A stretch of 64,000 nucleotides of DNA from Globodera rostochiensis (GCA_018350325.1 JAEVLN010000035.1:309695-373694); one strand, 5' to 3'. Positions 1-12,863 are shown, counted from the first letter of the stretch. Numbers and translations are program-made. The notes: generated by a model from the letters alone, not told the origin.

Positions 1-2090
1 ACTCGCTAAAAACATATTAAAATCAAAAAATAAAAACAAAAAATAAAAGAATCAAACTGAAAACTTAAGCCAAAGAGCAATTGCTTTAACAAACACAACA
101 GATTCTACGACATAACATAAATTAACAGATCATATCATGGTTTTTGAAATTTTGAATCAATTTACCATTTTTTTAATAAATAAAAAAAGTGCTAACAACA
201 ACAATACTATATACATTCAGGAAAGATCTCAGGGCCTGGAAAAAAGATTTGCCGTCAGTTGTCAGAACTTTATTTCTGGCCAAACATGATGACCGACTGC
301 GACGAAATTTCGCTAATAGACCCTTCACAAAATTGTACTTAAAATTAAATAAGTAAATATTACACAAAATCATAATAAATAAAATGCATTAGGTATATAA
401 AAACATAACAATTCTTTAAGTTTAGCAACAAAAAAAACATTAAATATAAGCTTAAGAAAAAAAACTCATTGACTTTTTTTCTAAGTTAAACTTAAATAAA
501 TGTTTTATTCATATGTTAAAATCACAAAAAATTGGGTAGTCTCCATGAATGTGTATTCAAAAAACCAACCAAATTAAGTATGCATTTGTCAATTATAAAA
601 AACTCTGAAAAATTTAAAACATAAAAATCATTACCAAAATTTTTTGTTATTCATAGAATTTGGTAAGCAATCAGAAATTAAGGATTATTCAATTCAATTG
701 ATAGGCTTCTACATGTTTGGTTAAATTTGAAAACTTTAAATTTTAAAAATTTTAACGCAAAAGGTTAATTTTAAACATTAGCATATTAAATTTTTATTCA
801 ACATTGCACGCAAATTAATACAAAAAAATATGGAAAAATGCCAAAATATTATTTAGTTATTTATTAAACTAAAAATAAAGATGTAGCTTTTTCAGCGCAG
901 AAAAACGAAAGCACGGTGAATATTTGAAACATTCTGAATTAGCTTGACGTTGAGTGATTTTAATTATTTTCTGTCATAATTGCAAAACAATTCTCTCAAT
1001 TTCCCAACTTTAATTATTTTTAAAATAAAATTAGAATTTTTATTTAATTGATGCTAATTGCCACGAGATACGCTACTCTTGTTCAAAAAATACTAACAAA
1101 AACATGCTAAAAGTTTTATATAATATTTGTTTTTGTATCACAAATAACATCATAAATAAATAAAGATCGACAGAAACACGAACAAGAAAAATGCTGACAC
1201 ATCGTGTAAAAAAATGGGTATAAATAAAAATAATAAAATATAAATTTGGACTCTGAAGCAGCGAGTCAGAAACTAAAGCCGAACAGCAATCAAAATGAGA
1301 TGACGACCGAAGGCCGCAACCAATATTTAAAATAAATATAAAATCAAATTGGCATGTAAGCAAACCAACAGAACTTAACATAGAATAAATCAAAAAATTA
1401 AATTATATTTTAAAATGAAACAACTAATAGTCCTATTCAAGCTTCATTGATTTTGGCAGAGAATCATCTAATTATGTCAAAAAGATTTAAAAATACAAAT
1501 AATAAAAATAGACAATTTGTAAGCATTTATTTACTTTATTGTGTTAAGTTGATAAAACTGCATGATATATTTGTAAATTAAAAAAATAATAACTATATGT
1601 AAAAGCTGCTTAAGGTGAACTACAACAAATTAAATGAAATAAAGTCATAAAGTATATTAATGAGAAATTCCATAATTAATTTTCGAAATAAACGCATTTA
1701 TCTGTCGTTATAAAAATAGATAAACTAAAACATAACTTAAAATAAGGATAATTATATTTATAACTAAAAATAAAAATTCCCTAGAATTTTAAAATATTGA
1801 GCTAAATAAACAAATCGTGTTAAAAAATAAATAAAAATTTTTAATTGAAATATAATCACTAAGGAAACAAAATTCCAAAAATAAGCTGTAATTTGAGAAT
1901 TGGTATTTTTAATACAAAAAAATCAATTTAAACGACTTAATGGTTGATTCTGGATAGGAACTGCGCAATAACAGCAAAAGCAATAGAAAAATAAGATCAA
2001 TAATTCAATTAAACTTTTCATATACTGAAAAGAAATCTATCATAAAAGTAACTAAATTTCTAAAAAAAAAAATGATATTTCTATCTAGTT
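1..2090. other. A-rich domain, no confident gene
   Basis: The + strand is clearly richer in A than T throughout. Small islands of higher G+C occur near 219-350, 890-950 and 1,249-1,340. Each can be read as a peptide on more than one frame or strand, for example a basic stretch RKDLRAWKKDLPSVV on + at 219. No frame shows a clear codon-position bias and no convincing pair of splice sites brackets them. The longest standard open frame here, on the - strand at 1,073-1,393, has a low G count at codon position 1 and looks like a chance frame. Confidence 0.5.
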
Positions 2091-2369
2091 GTAAGTTGAG
2101 TTTTTATCTTTTCTTTCTTTTTATATGTATGTTTTAATTTTTCATCATTTTTATTCTTTATCAGTTATTTTGGTTTTATTTTTTATGTATTTCAAATTGC
2201 GAGCGTTAAAAATGCAGGTTTGTATTTATGCGAAAAATTTGAAAGAGCTTGGTAAAAATTTCTATTAAATTTTTAAACTTTACATTGAATACAAATTTAT
2301 ATTTGTTAAATTGGTATTTTTATTATTTAATCTGCACGCTTTCAGGGATTCCGCTTCAATTCAATGTAC

Positions 2370-2512
2370 CGTATTATGTTCATATTCGCAGAAATTAACG
2401 AATGCTGTAAAAGCATCATCTGAGCCTTGAGTGAGCAAATTTGGATTTTTTGATTCAATAATATTTGTAATATTATTTTCTGAACTGCGAAATGCCTCCA
2501 AAAATAACCTTT
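2370..2512 (-). CDS. Candidate internal coding exon, function unknown
   Basis: This 143-nt stretch on the - strand reads without stops as 47 codons after two nucleotides that complete a preceding codon. The peptide contains FLEAFRSS and TQGSDDAFTAFVNF. G occurs at codon position 1 in about 27% of codons against about 12% at positions 2 and 3, the normal signature of coding sequence. It is preceded on the - strand by GTGCAG as a possible acceptor and followed by GTACAT as a possible donor. The tract before the acceptor is A-rich rather than pyrimidine-rich, so the 5' boundary is uncertain. I recognise no family. A second small coding-like patch lies upstream on the same strand near 2,617-2,660, but the phases do not join. 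Confidence 0.35.
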
Positions 2513-3323
2513 CTGCACAGTTTTTATTTGTTTTTGATTATTTTCAATTCACAAAATTTGTTTAATATTTCATATAAATTAAAAATGTTTTAAATAAACA
2601 CTAATCAATATCTGACCCTGGCACTTCTATCCTGATCTTCTGCTCCGGGAGGCTTTTTATTTGACTTGTATTACAAATTTTTTTAAAAAACATTTTTTTA
2701 TTTTATCATTTTTTATATTCCTGCAAGTGCTCCAGATTAGCATTGCGACGTATTGTATAATATTTAGCATGCGTCTGAGTTTGATTGTTTTATTTTTTAT
2801 ACAAATTTAGTAAAATCTTAAAGGCGTGTTTATTGTAAAAATAGTAAGCAATTTTCTGATTCCAAGTCAATTCACACATACACAAGCTTTTATCTTCTTC
2901 TACCATTTGTTTATTAAATAAATTAATTATGTAAATTTGCGCGTTTTAAATATGTATGTTCGAAATTTATAAAAAAGTTGCACTTGCGAATATTTTTTAA
3001 TAGGATCATTGCATTTTCAAATCATCATTATTTTTTAAAATTTAATTTAACATATGGTAAAAAATGGCCAAAAGGACTTCGCCGCTTAAACATAAATTTC
3101 GCAGAGGACGGAGGCACGACATCTATAAAGGCTGGCTACGCAAGAGCTGATAGCGTGTTCTGTTCGCACTGAACAATTCGCGATTGGAGGCGTGTTTAAT
3201 TAAATTGTAATTATAAGTAGATACAAAAATTTCTTTCATTAATTGTAATTAAGAAATAAACATTTATTTGAGATTCCAAAAGAACTCAAACGTTTTGATA
3301 ACTAAAATTTAAATTAATACAAG

Positions 3324-3497
3324 TACAACAAAACAAAATTATCCAATGTTGAAATATTGAATTTAAAAATTACTAATGAAGAGGAAATCATAGATTCTTT
3401 GTATGATTACACTATATTCGCCAGAACAAAAATAAATGAAACGGGCAAATGCTGCCGAGCAGTTGTTTTAGCATCAAATTATAATCGTATCTATTTA
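3324..3497 (+). CDS. Candidate internal coding exon, function unknown
   Basis: A 174-nt stretch reads as exactly 58 codons without a stop between a possible acceptor (AATACAAG) and a possible donor (TTA followed by GTAAAA), so both ends fall in phase 0. The peptide includes the acidic run ITNEEEIIDSLYDYT and then GKCCRAVVLASNYNRIYL. G is at codon position 1 in about 24% of codons and at positions 2 and 3 in about 10% each, which supports coding. The sense strand is A-rich and the acceptor lacks a pyrimidine tract. I do not recognise the family. Confidence 0.35.
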
Positions 3498-6400
3498 GTA
3501 AAAATATTAAGATAGTAAAATTTAAAATTCCCGAATTACTATTAAAATTCTGAATAATAAATTAAAAAATAGTGAAATAAATAAAAAAAAAATAAAAATA
3601 AATGTTTACAATATTTGAAATAATTGTAAATTTACTATTAGTTAGGAATTAGGCTATAAAATTACATCTACGTGAATCATAAATTAATAATAGAAGAAAA
3701 TTTAGATGAGAAAGATTAAAATGAAAAATCAGTAAACATTATTGTGACTAAGCAAATAAAATTAAAAAATAAAAAAGTTTAAAAAAAACTATGCTTAAAA
3801 CTAATCTTAATTTTTAAAAGAAACCTAATTACAAATTTCAAGCAATTTTTTTATTTGTATTTTAATATTTACATTTCAATTTTTAAATGACGATTACGGT
3901 TCAACCAATATTTGAAAAAGCAACTACTATAATGGAGGCAGAAAATAGACTGCAGCACAAAGATGTACTTTGTTGCAAGCAAAACATTTATTAAGCAAAA
4001 CATATCATAATAAGAAACTTTATTTGCAAAAAATAATACTTTATTAAATCCGGGATTATTAAGGCTGGGCCAGCTAATTCATACAAAAACTATATTTGAA
4101 GAAAATACTCGGTACAATACCTACGTCCTGATTATTTGGGTATATCTTAAATAAAATAAATAAATAAGTCCTCAGAATAATAAATTCTCACAATACGACC
4201 GCTAACATACAAACTAACACTAAGGTGGGAGTTGAGCTGAAGTATTTAACTTTGTTGGGTTAATTTCAATCAATCTACATTTTTGCCAAAGCTTTGATTA
4301 CATCTCAACGAAGATAAGAAAGCGAGGACAAAAATTGTTTAAAAAAATCTATTAACAAACAAATAATACTTTACAACGAAAATACAAACATAAATTCAAA
4401 ACTCCTAATTAAATAAAAACTAAATACAATCAAATCAAAAAAATAAAAAACAAACAAATCAAAACTTAACGGATTTACCCGAAGGGATGCACCATTAAAA
4501 AGATGTTAAAAATACAAATTATTCTTAAAAAATGCAAAATGTTTAATAAAATAAAATGCAATTTTAACGTTTGCTGTACAAATATAAAAGTTAAAAAAAT
4601 TCTGCAAAATCGAAACCATTGAAGTTATTTTCTCAATTATTATTTAAAAAGTTTTTGAGAGATAAGGGCATCATTTAGGATAAAAAAACTTCCAACAAAT
4701 TTACAAAAATCATGGATTGGTGATGTCCCCAGAATCAAATCATTTCCAGATGTTTGGCTAAAAGAACGCTGCGACGCTCATCTGATCAATTGCGTGGAGA
4801 TTCCGCTGATTGAACGTTTTCTTATCATCTAGGCTATTGACTTAACAATTTGAAGGCCAAATTTCTATTTAATTTTTGATAGGTTATACAACACGATCGG
4901 AAAAGATTTGCTTTGAAAATTGCTTTTCGAACATTGGAGCAATCTTAGTGGGATATTCCCAGACGGACATCGGATTGCTTGACTTATGGCATTGACATAT
5001 TTAGCATCTTGTTTTTTCAATAACTGTCGAGATGGCAATGCAGCAATGAAGGGGTGACTTTGAATCTTCTTTTTTAATATCTTTATATATTAGTTGATTT
5101 TCAAAGGTTTTAGAAAGATCAAATGTCTTCATTTAAGCTTCGCTCATTATCACTAAAGCTAATTTCAAAATAATTGCACCAAAGAAATAAGTAATTGAAA
5201 ATAATATTTTAAAAAGAAACAATGAATTAAACATAAAAAGTTTTGATCCAAACTTATTTATATTTTCGGCATCTTTATTACTAAAAGAATTTTAAAAAGC
5301 TTTTTTAATTAGTTCTTTACGTCGTTTTATAGTTTTTGAACTAAATTTATGGTTGCTTTTTTTTAATTAAATTGTTAATGAAGGTTGTTTGTCTGCCAAT
5401 CAATTATAAAGGCGTATAAATTTTTTGATCGCTATAATTTCAAATGTTTTTATTATTTAGATTTTTTGTTTATTTTATTTCTTTTTGACATTTGTGGTTT
5501 TGCTTGGAAATGAATGAATTTTTCTGACTCGCTTGTTGTTATATATGTATGCTAATCCAAGTACACTAGTAGTTGTCTTCGCAATTCCCATCATTGTACT
5601 CTTCGTGCATGTGTACTAAAAAGCATTATTTTTATTTTATAATTGCTGTAATTATTATCACTTTATTATTTACGAAATTAGTTATTGATTTATTCTTTAA
5701 TAGATTTAATGTTAGGAAATGTTAACAAAGTTGTGTCACACAATAACTATGTGAGCATGCATACTTAATATATAAAAGTTTGTTTTGTCATTATCGTTAA
5801 ACACGATCTTAAATAAATATAAGATGTTAATATATATTTTGGTGTGCTATTAAGGCATTTTATTTTTCACATAAGAAGAATTTTTTTTTCTCATTTATAT
5901 TTTTATCTTGTTTAAATGCTACTTGATTTAATGATTTAATATTTCAAAACCATGATCTTGTCTCACAATTTTATAAAATTTATATTTTGCTTTATTATAA
6001 ATTACAAACATTTACGCTTTTTTTCAGCAGCTACCTTTTTTTTTTTTTGCAAATTTTTGAATATTTTTGATGTGATTAAATTTTATACAGCTGTTTCTCT
6101 GGCGTTATGCTTATATTCGTGCAATAAGCAAAAATTTCTTCAATACTCCTTCTCCAACTATTGAACTAGGAACAATAAATATTTCGCTTGTTATAATCAG
6201 TTTAATAATTTTTTCACCGTTATTTTTCCAATAGAATATTTAAATAAATATTTTATCAAAGATTCGTAATTGTTTTTTATTATAAAAAGTTTTCAAATTA
6301 ATGTTGTGGCGTGATTTTGCTTTATATATAAGTATAAGAGGAAATACGGTATGTCTTAAGATAAAATAAAAAGTTAAATACAACAATAATTTTGAACAGT

Positions 6401-6660
6401 TACATTTTTGTTTTTTAACTTTTTGGTTTGTTTTTGTGCTGCCAATTAAAAGGCTCCTGGCTTTCTTTAATACGCTCACAGTTTTACTTTGACCCTTTAA
6501 TTAACGATGATGTTCATTAATTTACAGTTGACATATTAGATGGTTATTTTTAATATTTCATCATAAGTATGTACATTTAACTGCGCCTGGAACATTCAAG
6601 CATTGCGCGAGTGTCTTGATTCCTCGACAAGGTTATACGGTTTACGACGCTCGACTCAAA
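3498..6660. other. Mixed A-rich then T-rich non-coding DNA
   Basis: The + strand is A-rich to about 5.06 kb and T-rich to about 6.56 kb. One island at 4,700-4,860 reads as a plausible peptide on both strands, so neither is called. In the stretch I tested (about 3.5-4.1 kb), G was spread evenly over the three codon positions of the best-looking frame, which argues against continuous coding. Nothing else is recognisable. Confidence 0.45.
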
Positions 6661-9370
6661 AACCCAATGGCAAATATTCATTTTGTATTTGCATCGAGAA
6701 AATACTATAATCTGCACAGACCCTATGAAGTCAACTTTAAAAACAAATAAATTATTACTTTTAAAAAAGTTTAGGATCAGATCTTTTTCCCAATAATTAT
6801 TTAATTTGTAAATGCAATAAAACAGTAGTACAATTCAATTAAATATAATTTTTTGTTAATTATACGAATTTCAAATATTTTACTTAAACAATATTTTACT
6901 TATACGGTGTTCTGGTACGGCGGCCGCTACTCACGTCCACACTAAAGCAAAATACATATTGCATGGGTTTATTTAAATCAAAATGCAATGCCTAAATACC
7001 TATATATTAACTAAATAATGAACATTATTGTATTTTTTGAAAGTATGACTATTCCCGTCAATAATTCGGAAAAATATTTTAAAGTTATTTAATAAATATA
7101 TTTTTTATAGAACTTCATAATAAATTACAAACAATAAAGTTCAAATAGATAAAAAATATAGTTTATATTTGTAGCATATGTATGTTTGCTAATTTAGAAA
7201 TAATAGGACTAAATATTGGGAGCCTAACAAAGCTATTTATAACGAACTTCGTGTGGATGCATCTAGACTTTCCAACCATCATGATCGATTCTTGAAGGCA
7301 AAACAACCCAATAAAATTAGAAAATAACGTAGAAACTAACGATTTGGTTTTACTGTTTGACGCAGCAATTGTTGAAAATAAAAACAGCTACTATTACAAA
7401 AGATTAATATAAAAATTATTTACTAAAATTGGTGGAAAATAATTGGCACTTGTGATGCATCGATCGACCAGTTCAACTATATTAAATCTAACAATAATGA
7501 TTCGCAGTTGCATGTAAAAAATGTCGAAATAGGCTCAAAAATAGTTTAATTTGAACCTATGGAGGATTTTTTTCAAACATCCGCACCACTGTCCCGACAA
7601 CAAATTTGACCTGCATATTGTTAAAATTAGCACAGTGCATGTTCAACACAATGAGGAATTGATATTATATTTGTTTATCTAAAAAGTTGTTTACTGAGCA
7701 TTTAAATTAATGAAGAAAGAATCATAATTAATTAGAAAGGAAATCGCATTATTTAACTGAAATTAAAATGTAATATTTTAGTGCATAAAAATAACTTAGC
7801 AATTAGCAGAATTAACTAAATTTTTAAATATTTAATACTAAATGTTAAAACTACAGAGGAAACAAAATGTAACAATTATTTATAATTTAAATTCCTTTGA
7901 TTCAATGATTTAAAAAAACTAAATTTCTGTCAATTAATAATCTGACAAAATGAGTATATTATTATAAAGAAAATTTTAAAAATTAATAACACAGTTAATA
8001 TGAAGCATTATCGGGATTCGTGGTCACATTGATGAATAAATACAATATCTCAAAACAAAAGCCGAAAATTGTTTTGGTACAGGCGTGCAGTGGAGGCGAA
8101 CTTGTTTATTAAGCCAGATGCGCATAATTAAATCACGTCAATTAATTAATTTCCTTAAGCGTACAGTTAATTAACTCCGTAACCTGTGAAGAAATATTGA
8201 ACATTTAATAATATGATCAATCGTAGGGTTCTTCACATCATGTCATAAAAATTCCAATCGTTTCCTGGGCAAGGGATAAAAAATAAATAAACTCTTACCC
8301 TCCTCTATTTTTATAAACAAAATAATAAAATATAAAATTTACATTAATACTTTGACTATTGATGATACGATACAATTATTTTAAAAAATCTAAGCTACAA
8401 AATAAAATGGTTCAAATAAATAGTTCCAATTAAAAGTTTTCAGAAAATTTTAAAGCCATACAATAAATAGTTGTTAAGCTAAAGGCGCGCAGCCATAAGC
8501 ATTTTTTAAGCTATAATAATGACATAAAAATTAAAGGATGTAATTTATAAATTGATTTGTGAAAAAAAAGTTTATCTTAATCTCCAATAAATACATCAAA
8601 GGAAGCTTAGAAAAAGGCAAACAAAATTTTTTATTTGTAATTTATTTTGGAATAGCGATGTCAAATGTTGGGTAAATTATGACCTAGTATCTGCAAAATT
8701 CAACCGTTTGCTTAATGAATTACTAAGGAGCATTGAGCTAAAGAAAAATATCCGTAATAGTTTAGAACATTTAGGTAATAAACCTAAACCAAAATTATTT
8801 TTATAACTGTTATTTAATAAACATACCAAAGAATTCATCAAATTTATCGTTTAATGCACTAATTTTATTCATCATAAATATTAAATTTTATAGTTTCTAC
8901 GTAAAAATAAAGCTAATATCTGATGCCTGTCTTCATATAAAAATATTAAACCTACATGTGGCTTTGGTAAATAAACAAAAAAACAATATAGTTTACATAC
9001 TAAAGGCCAAAAAAACCAAAATGGTAAAATCAAGAGCACATTTTGCGTTAAAAACATTTTATGTAATCTTTAAAAAGGAACTACAGTTTTTAAATATAAA
9101 TATCTCAAATTTAAACATAATCAAAAGTATGAAAAAAGATAAACGGCTTTCTATAATAAATGACAAATTTAACGTCACAAAAAAAGGCATTGCCATTCTT
9201 TATAAACCAAATAATAAATGAAAAGACAAAAAGATATACCCTATCAACAAATTTAATAATCAACGAAATCAAATTCAAGCCTTCTGCTGACGGAGTGTAA
9301 TTACAATATGTTACGGCCAACGCCGTGACTTTGGCACGACGATTGAACTTTGTTCAATACCAAAATTGCC
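6661..9370. other. A-rich domain, no confident gene
   Basis: The + strand is A-rich. There are peptide-like patches on + near 7,202-7,322, 7,323-7,415 and 7,450-7,610, but they fall in different frames, are broken by stops, and have no clear splice sites. An open frame at 8,958-9,227 has the length expected by chance. G counts over 7.8-8.3 kb show no codon periodicity in the best-looking frame. A rare NotI-type site lies near 6,922. Confidence 0.45.
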
Positions 9371-9371
9371 T

Positions 9372-9563
9372 CTGTAAGGATTTGAGTGTTCCGCTGGTTG
9401 GAAGCGAACGGTTAAAACGCCTATGGCGGGGGCAAAAGATCATCCATAAAGAAGCAGGCTAATGGGACGCCCCGGTAGCTCAGTTGGAAGAGCTGCCCAC
9501 GGATTGGGTGGAGGACGTGGGTTCGAGTCCCACCCGGGGCTAACATTTTGCCTATTCTTTACT
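9372..9563 (+). repeat. tRNA-like cassette, copy 1
   Basis: This is a 192-bp unit repeated at 9,657-9,848, with one mismatch noticed. It holds about 97 bp of GC-richer leader, a 72-bp tRNA-like sequence, and 23 bp of tail with a TTTT run just after the tRNA-like part. The leader contains a small hairpin with the stem CGCC/GGCG. The surrounding DNA is far more AT-rich, so the cassette stands out as a probable RNA-coding or mobile unit. Confidence 0.8.
9469..9540 (+). tRNA. tRNA-like gene or pseudogene, copy 1
   Basis: The 72-nt sequence folds with a perfect 7-bp acceptor stem (GCCCCGG/CCGGGGC), a 4-bp D stem (GCTC/GAGC) and a perfect 5-bp T stem (GTGGG/CCCAC). The A box (TAGCTCAGTTGG) and B box (GGTTCGAGTCC) are intact, as needed for Pol III transcription. 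The anticodon arm is abnormal. In the standard register the stem GCCCA/GGTGG pairs at only two of five positions, and the loop CGGATTG has G instead of T at position 33, giving a nominal GAT anticodon. Shifted pairing (CCAC/GTGG or CCCA/TGGG) restores a stem but not a standard loop. It may be a tRNA pseudogene, a tRNA-derived SINE head, or a divergent tRNA. Confidence 0.6.
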
Positions 9564-9656
9564 GGTAGCACCGGATGGTTGCCCAACCGTCGCCAGCGCA
9601 GCGATCGATGTGAGATCGATCGATGGACCGAGGGACCGGTCCCGTTGAGGATGGAG
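9564..9656. other. GC-rich spacer between tRNA-like cassettes
   Basis: This 93-bp spacer is strikingly GC-rich. It contains repeated GATCGAT motifs and a perfect 12-bp palindrome (GGGACCGGTCCC) at 9,632-9,643. It has no counterpart beside copy 2, so the duplicated unit does not include it. Its origin is unknown; it could be the remains of a longer GC-rich locus in which the cassettes sit. Confidence 0.5.
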
Positions 9657-9848
9657 CTGTAAGGATTTGTGTGTTCCGCTGGTTGGAAGCGAACGGTTAA
9701 AACGCCTATGGCGGGGGCAAAAGATCATCCATAAAGAAGCAGGCTAATGGGACGCCCCGGTAGCTCAGTTGGAAGAGCTGCCCACGGATTGGGTGGAGGA
9801 CGTGGGTTCGAGTCCCACCCGGGGCTAACATTTTGCCTATTCTTTACT
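9657..9848 (+). repeat. tRNA-like cassette, copy 2
   Basis: Second copy of the 192-bp cassette, offset 285 bp from copy 1 in the same orientation. Leader, tRNA-like part and tail all match copy 1, apart from an A-to-T change near the start. The near identity implies recent duplication, gene conversion or selection. Confidence 0.8.
9754..9825 (+). tRNA. tRNA-like gene or pseudogene, copy 2
   Basis: Identical over its 72 nt to the copy at 9,469, including the irregular anticodon arm. The unusual anticodon arm is therefore not a sequencing error in one copy. Box A and box B are intact. Confidence 0.6.
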
Positions 9849-11869
9849 ACATTTATGAAGATTTTGAAAAAGCAATAAGAGATGATTTTATTTTTAATCC
9901 AAAAAGTTTAATATAAGTTATTACATTGTTTATTTTTTAACAATCATTTGTACTTATAGCATTTTAACACTATAAATAGATTTCAATTTTAGGGTTTTAT
10001 TGTATTTTTTTTTGTCAAAAAACATATTTTTGGAATAAAAATAAATAAGTATTTATGTAATTGATTTACAGAGTTTTATTTGAATTTTCAAAATGATATA
10101 AATCGCATAACTCTCCAATGCTGCTGAGTCCATTATGTTGCGAAGGTATCCTCTTAGAAAGTTTAATTAATTGAAATAATGAAAAGCTATCTATGTATCA
10201 TCACGGCAAAAACTGTTGAGAATTCTTTTTTTGCAGCGTACAAAAGGCACGAATAGTATTACAATTTGCAACGTTGATTCCTGTCCGCTAAATATTTTTT
10301 TAACGAAGATTCATTTATAAAGTTAAGCTTTCATTGCTTTTTATATATAGAAAACAAGGTTTTGATTCTGCCTTATGAGATTATATTTATCGTCCTTAGC
10401 TTTTTTTAAAATAAGTGCTTTTAATTTTAAATAGTTTGAAGTAAATTAGGAAAAAAAAAATTCTCGATTTCTTTTTAGTCATTCGTCTCAAAGTATATCT
10501 ATATATTTTTTAATTTAAAATAGTTGGCACGAGTAATTTCGTAACTTTGCAGTTAAAAAAACTGTCAAATTATTCAATATTCATCACAAACTGCCGGTAC
10601 AATGAAGAAGCGGGAATAGGGGACGTGAGTTCCACAGTCTTGCCTATTAAGTTTGCAATAATGTTTATTCTGATTTTAATTTTTATATTGTTTTGAAATT
10701 TTTACATTTATGAAGTAGGTTTATTAGAAATTTTAATTATAATATTAGTTAAGATTATTATAATGTTTAAATTTATCAATTTTTCATTAGAAAATAACAA
10801 CGTTATTTTCTTGTCATTTTATTTTAAATCGGTTACGTGACTTATTTATTACTGGGTTAGAGAAAATATAAGCTAAATTTGACAATTGTTTTAAATGTAT
10901 AGTAATGGGTTTTGAAAATTTCATTAATATTTTTAAGCTCTTTGAAGAATAGAGGATACAATAATTTTTCTATTGATTTCATTATCATGCAAGCATTTTA
11001 TTTTATTGTTATGTGACGTAATGATTATGAAATTATTTATAATAATCTGAAAATCAATTTTGACCCAAATGGTAAAATATCATTTATAATCTGATTTTTT
11101 TTAAACAAATGCTTTGGTCATGTCTGCTGTTAAAAATAAACGGCCTGAGAAGCCACACTTAAATTTATGTTTTTTTAAATATATTTTTCTCTACTCTAAA
11201 CTTTTCTCTTAACGAGGCCTTTATGTTTTTGGGGTTTCATTCATTTTTTTAATATTACAGATTTCTGAAAACTATTGTAAATGAAGCAATAACTTATTAA
11301 CTTTATTAATTTTATTTAACGTATTTTTGTAGTTGAAACTTTTTGTACAGTATTTAATCTAGAACTTTATTGCATAGTATTTTAATATTTTGAACCGGTT
11401 GAGTTTCTGTATAAATATTTATTTAGCCTTGATTTTTCATTAGCATACTCTTTTGACTTTTTTATATTCTCAAGTTTTTTTGCCAAGTTTAAAAGCAAAA
11501 TATATATTCATATTTTTTAAATTTGTTCTTCAATAAAATGGGTTGTTGCTAGTTTTGTCATTTTACTGCAATTTAATAATTTTATGATATGATTTTGTTT
11601 ACTTTTAATAAAATAAAAAATAATTAATATGATTTAATGAAGGAAGGATTATTTCTTGTTTGATCATAAGCTTTGTTTAATTTATACATAATAAAAACTA
11701 AAAATTTAAAATATTTCAAATAATATTTTTATATTAAAAATATTTACAATTAAAACCTTTAACATGGTCTTATTCGTGGTTCATTTTAAGCTTTCTACAA
11801 TTAAATTGATTCAAGTGTTTAATAAGATTAGCTTTTTATACTGCAATAATTTAAATATTATTATCAAAC
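9849..11869. other. T-rich domain, no gene seen
   Basis: The + strand is T-rich. I see no island with codon bias, no convincing splice pair and no recognisable repeat in this stretch. Confidence 0.5.
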
Positions 11870-11955
11870 ATGGATGAAAAATTGCAAAATATGGATATTG
11901 CAGAAGCGGGAGAAGGTGGAGATTGGGGTCAATTGCAAATGCAATTGCCCGAGAC
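11870..11955 (+). CDS. Candidate first coding exon (start codon to donor)
   Basis: An ATG in a good context (AAACATGGA) opens 28 codons plus two nucleotides and ends at a strong donor, GTAAGA. The peptide begins MDEKLQNMDIAEAGEGGDWG and is acidic and Gly/Glu-rich. G is at codon position 1 in about 45% of codons, far above positions 2 and 3. The intron that would follow is T-rich and could include the minisatellite at 12.86 kb, since I found no matching acceptor exon before it. The antisense strand also reads open but has weaker codon bias. Family unknown. Confidence 0.45.
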
Positions 11956-12628
11956 GTAAGATTATTTTTTTCGACAAAACGTATTGGTAATTGATTTAGT
12001 GAGTTTAGTTTCATAAGAAATTTTAAAATTGTGTTTGCTCATTTTGAGGGGCCTATATAAAATGTTGTTTTTTAATTTTGTTGGTCTTTTTGGATTAATT
12101 ATTTAATTTTAATATTTTTTAACATTTATATTTAATTTTTTTCTTGAACTGTAGGTGTTGTTCACATAAAAGCAAAAGCGAGAATATATGTGCCTTTCTC
12201 GCACTGACTCACAAATAAGTTAGAGTCCAATACTCGTAATTTAATCTATAATTTTTTATTTTAAAAATCGTAACAAATAGGAATGGGCTAAGCCACACCA
12301 ACGCCGCAACTGTTAAAAGGCTTTCTATATCGTTTTGCAGATTTATTATTTTTTAGCATAATTAGTTTAATTATTAAAATAATTAAAATCATTTTTTTAC
12401 CTTTATTATTTTACGTTGAATTAATATATCTTTGGTTTTAACGTTAATTTTAATTGTGTGCAATTTATATTTTACGTGTCTAATCATTTGTTTTTTATAT
12501 TACAAATATTAATAATTAGTTTTTTCAGTTTAATTACAAAAAAAAAATAATTTTTTTGACTTTCTTCACAATATTTTGTAATATAAACACTTTATAATAT
12601 AGTTTTTTACACATTTCATTATTTTGTT

Positions 12629-12764
12629 GACAAATGACCAGAGAAGTCCTTCGTTTATGCTCATATATTGCGTAACCCTTTAAAACTACAGCTTACAATT
12701 CGCATTCTCGAACCGTCAAAGAAATATAACTCATATTATATCCGAGTAATGTTTAAAATATTTA
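12629..12764 (+). repeat. Dispersed repeat, copy 1 (partner at 44.66 kb)
   Basis: About 136 bp closely matches 44,656-44,805 in the same orientation. Shared blocks include CCTTCGTTTATGCTCATATA and ACAGCTTACAATTCGCAT, with several small indels. The indels (+2, -4, +1, -3 relative to the partner) do not keep a reading frame. The copy ends about 100 bp before the minisatellite array. Confidence 0.8.
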
Positions 12765-12863
12765 TTGGCACATAGATTTTTTCAAAAAAACAAGAATTGC
12801 TGCAGTTGTATAATTTTTAATATTGAAGCATGTAACATAAAACCAGTCAATTAATTTAGCGAA

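Noticed and set aside
1073..1393. Longest standard open frame (106 codons, - strand)
   Set aside because: Low G at codon position 1, hydrophobic low-complexity peptide, and about the longest frame expected by chance at this composition.
3054..5057. A 667-residue gene read with TAA/TAG as Gln and TGA as Trp
   Set aside because: It starts with ATG and ends near paired TGAs, but G is evenly distributed over codon positions in most of it and internal patches prefer other frames and strands.
7300..7420. Euplotes-type +1 frameshift at AAATAA
   Set aside because: One site fits, but nearby frame changes do not occur at such sites and a TAG/TAA-terminated reading gives no continuous protein.
6667..9290. 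A second long gene under the same alternative code
   Set aside because: It needs unexplained frame changes near 7.1 and 8.9 kb, and the tested stretch has no codon periodicity.
9462..9662. 66-codon + open frame across the tRNA-like cassette
   Set aside because: It is a by-product of the GC-rich RNA-like sequence and is not open in the second copy's context.
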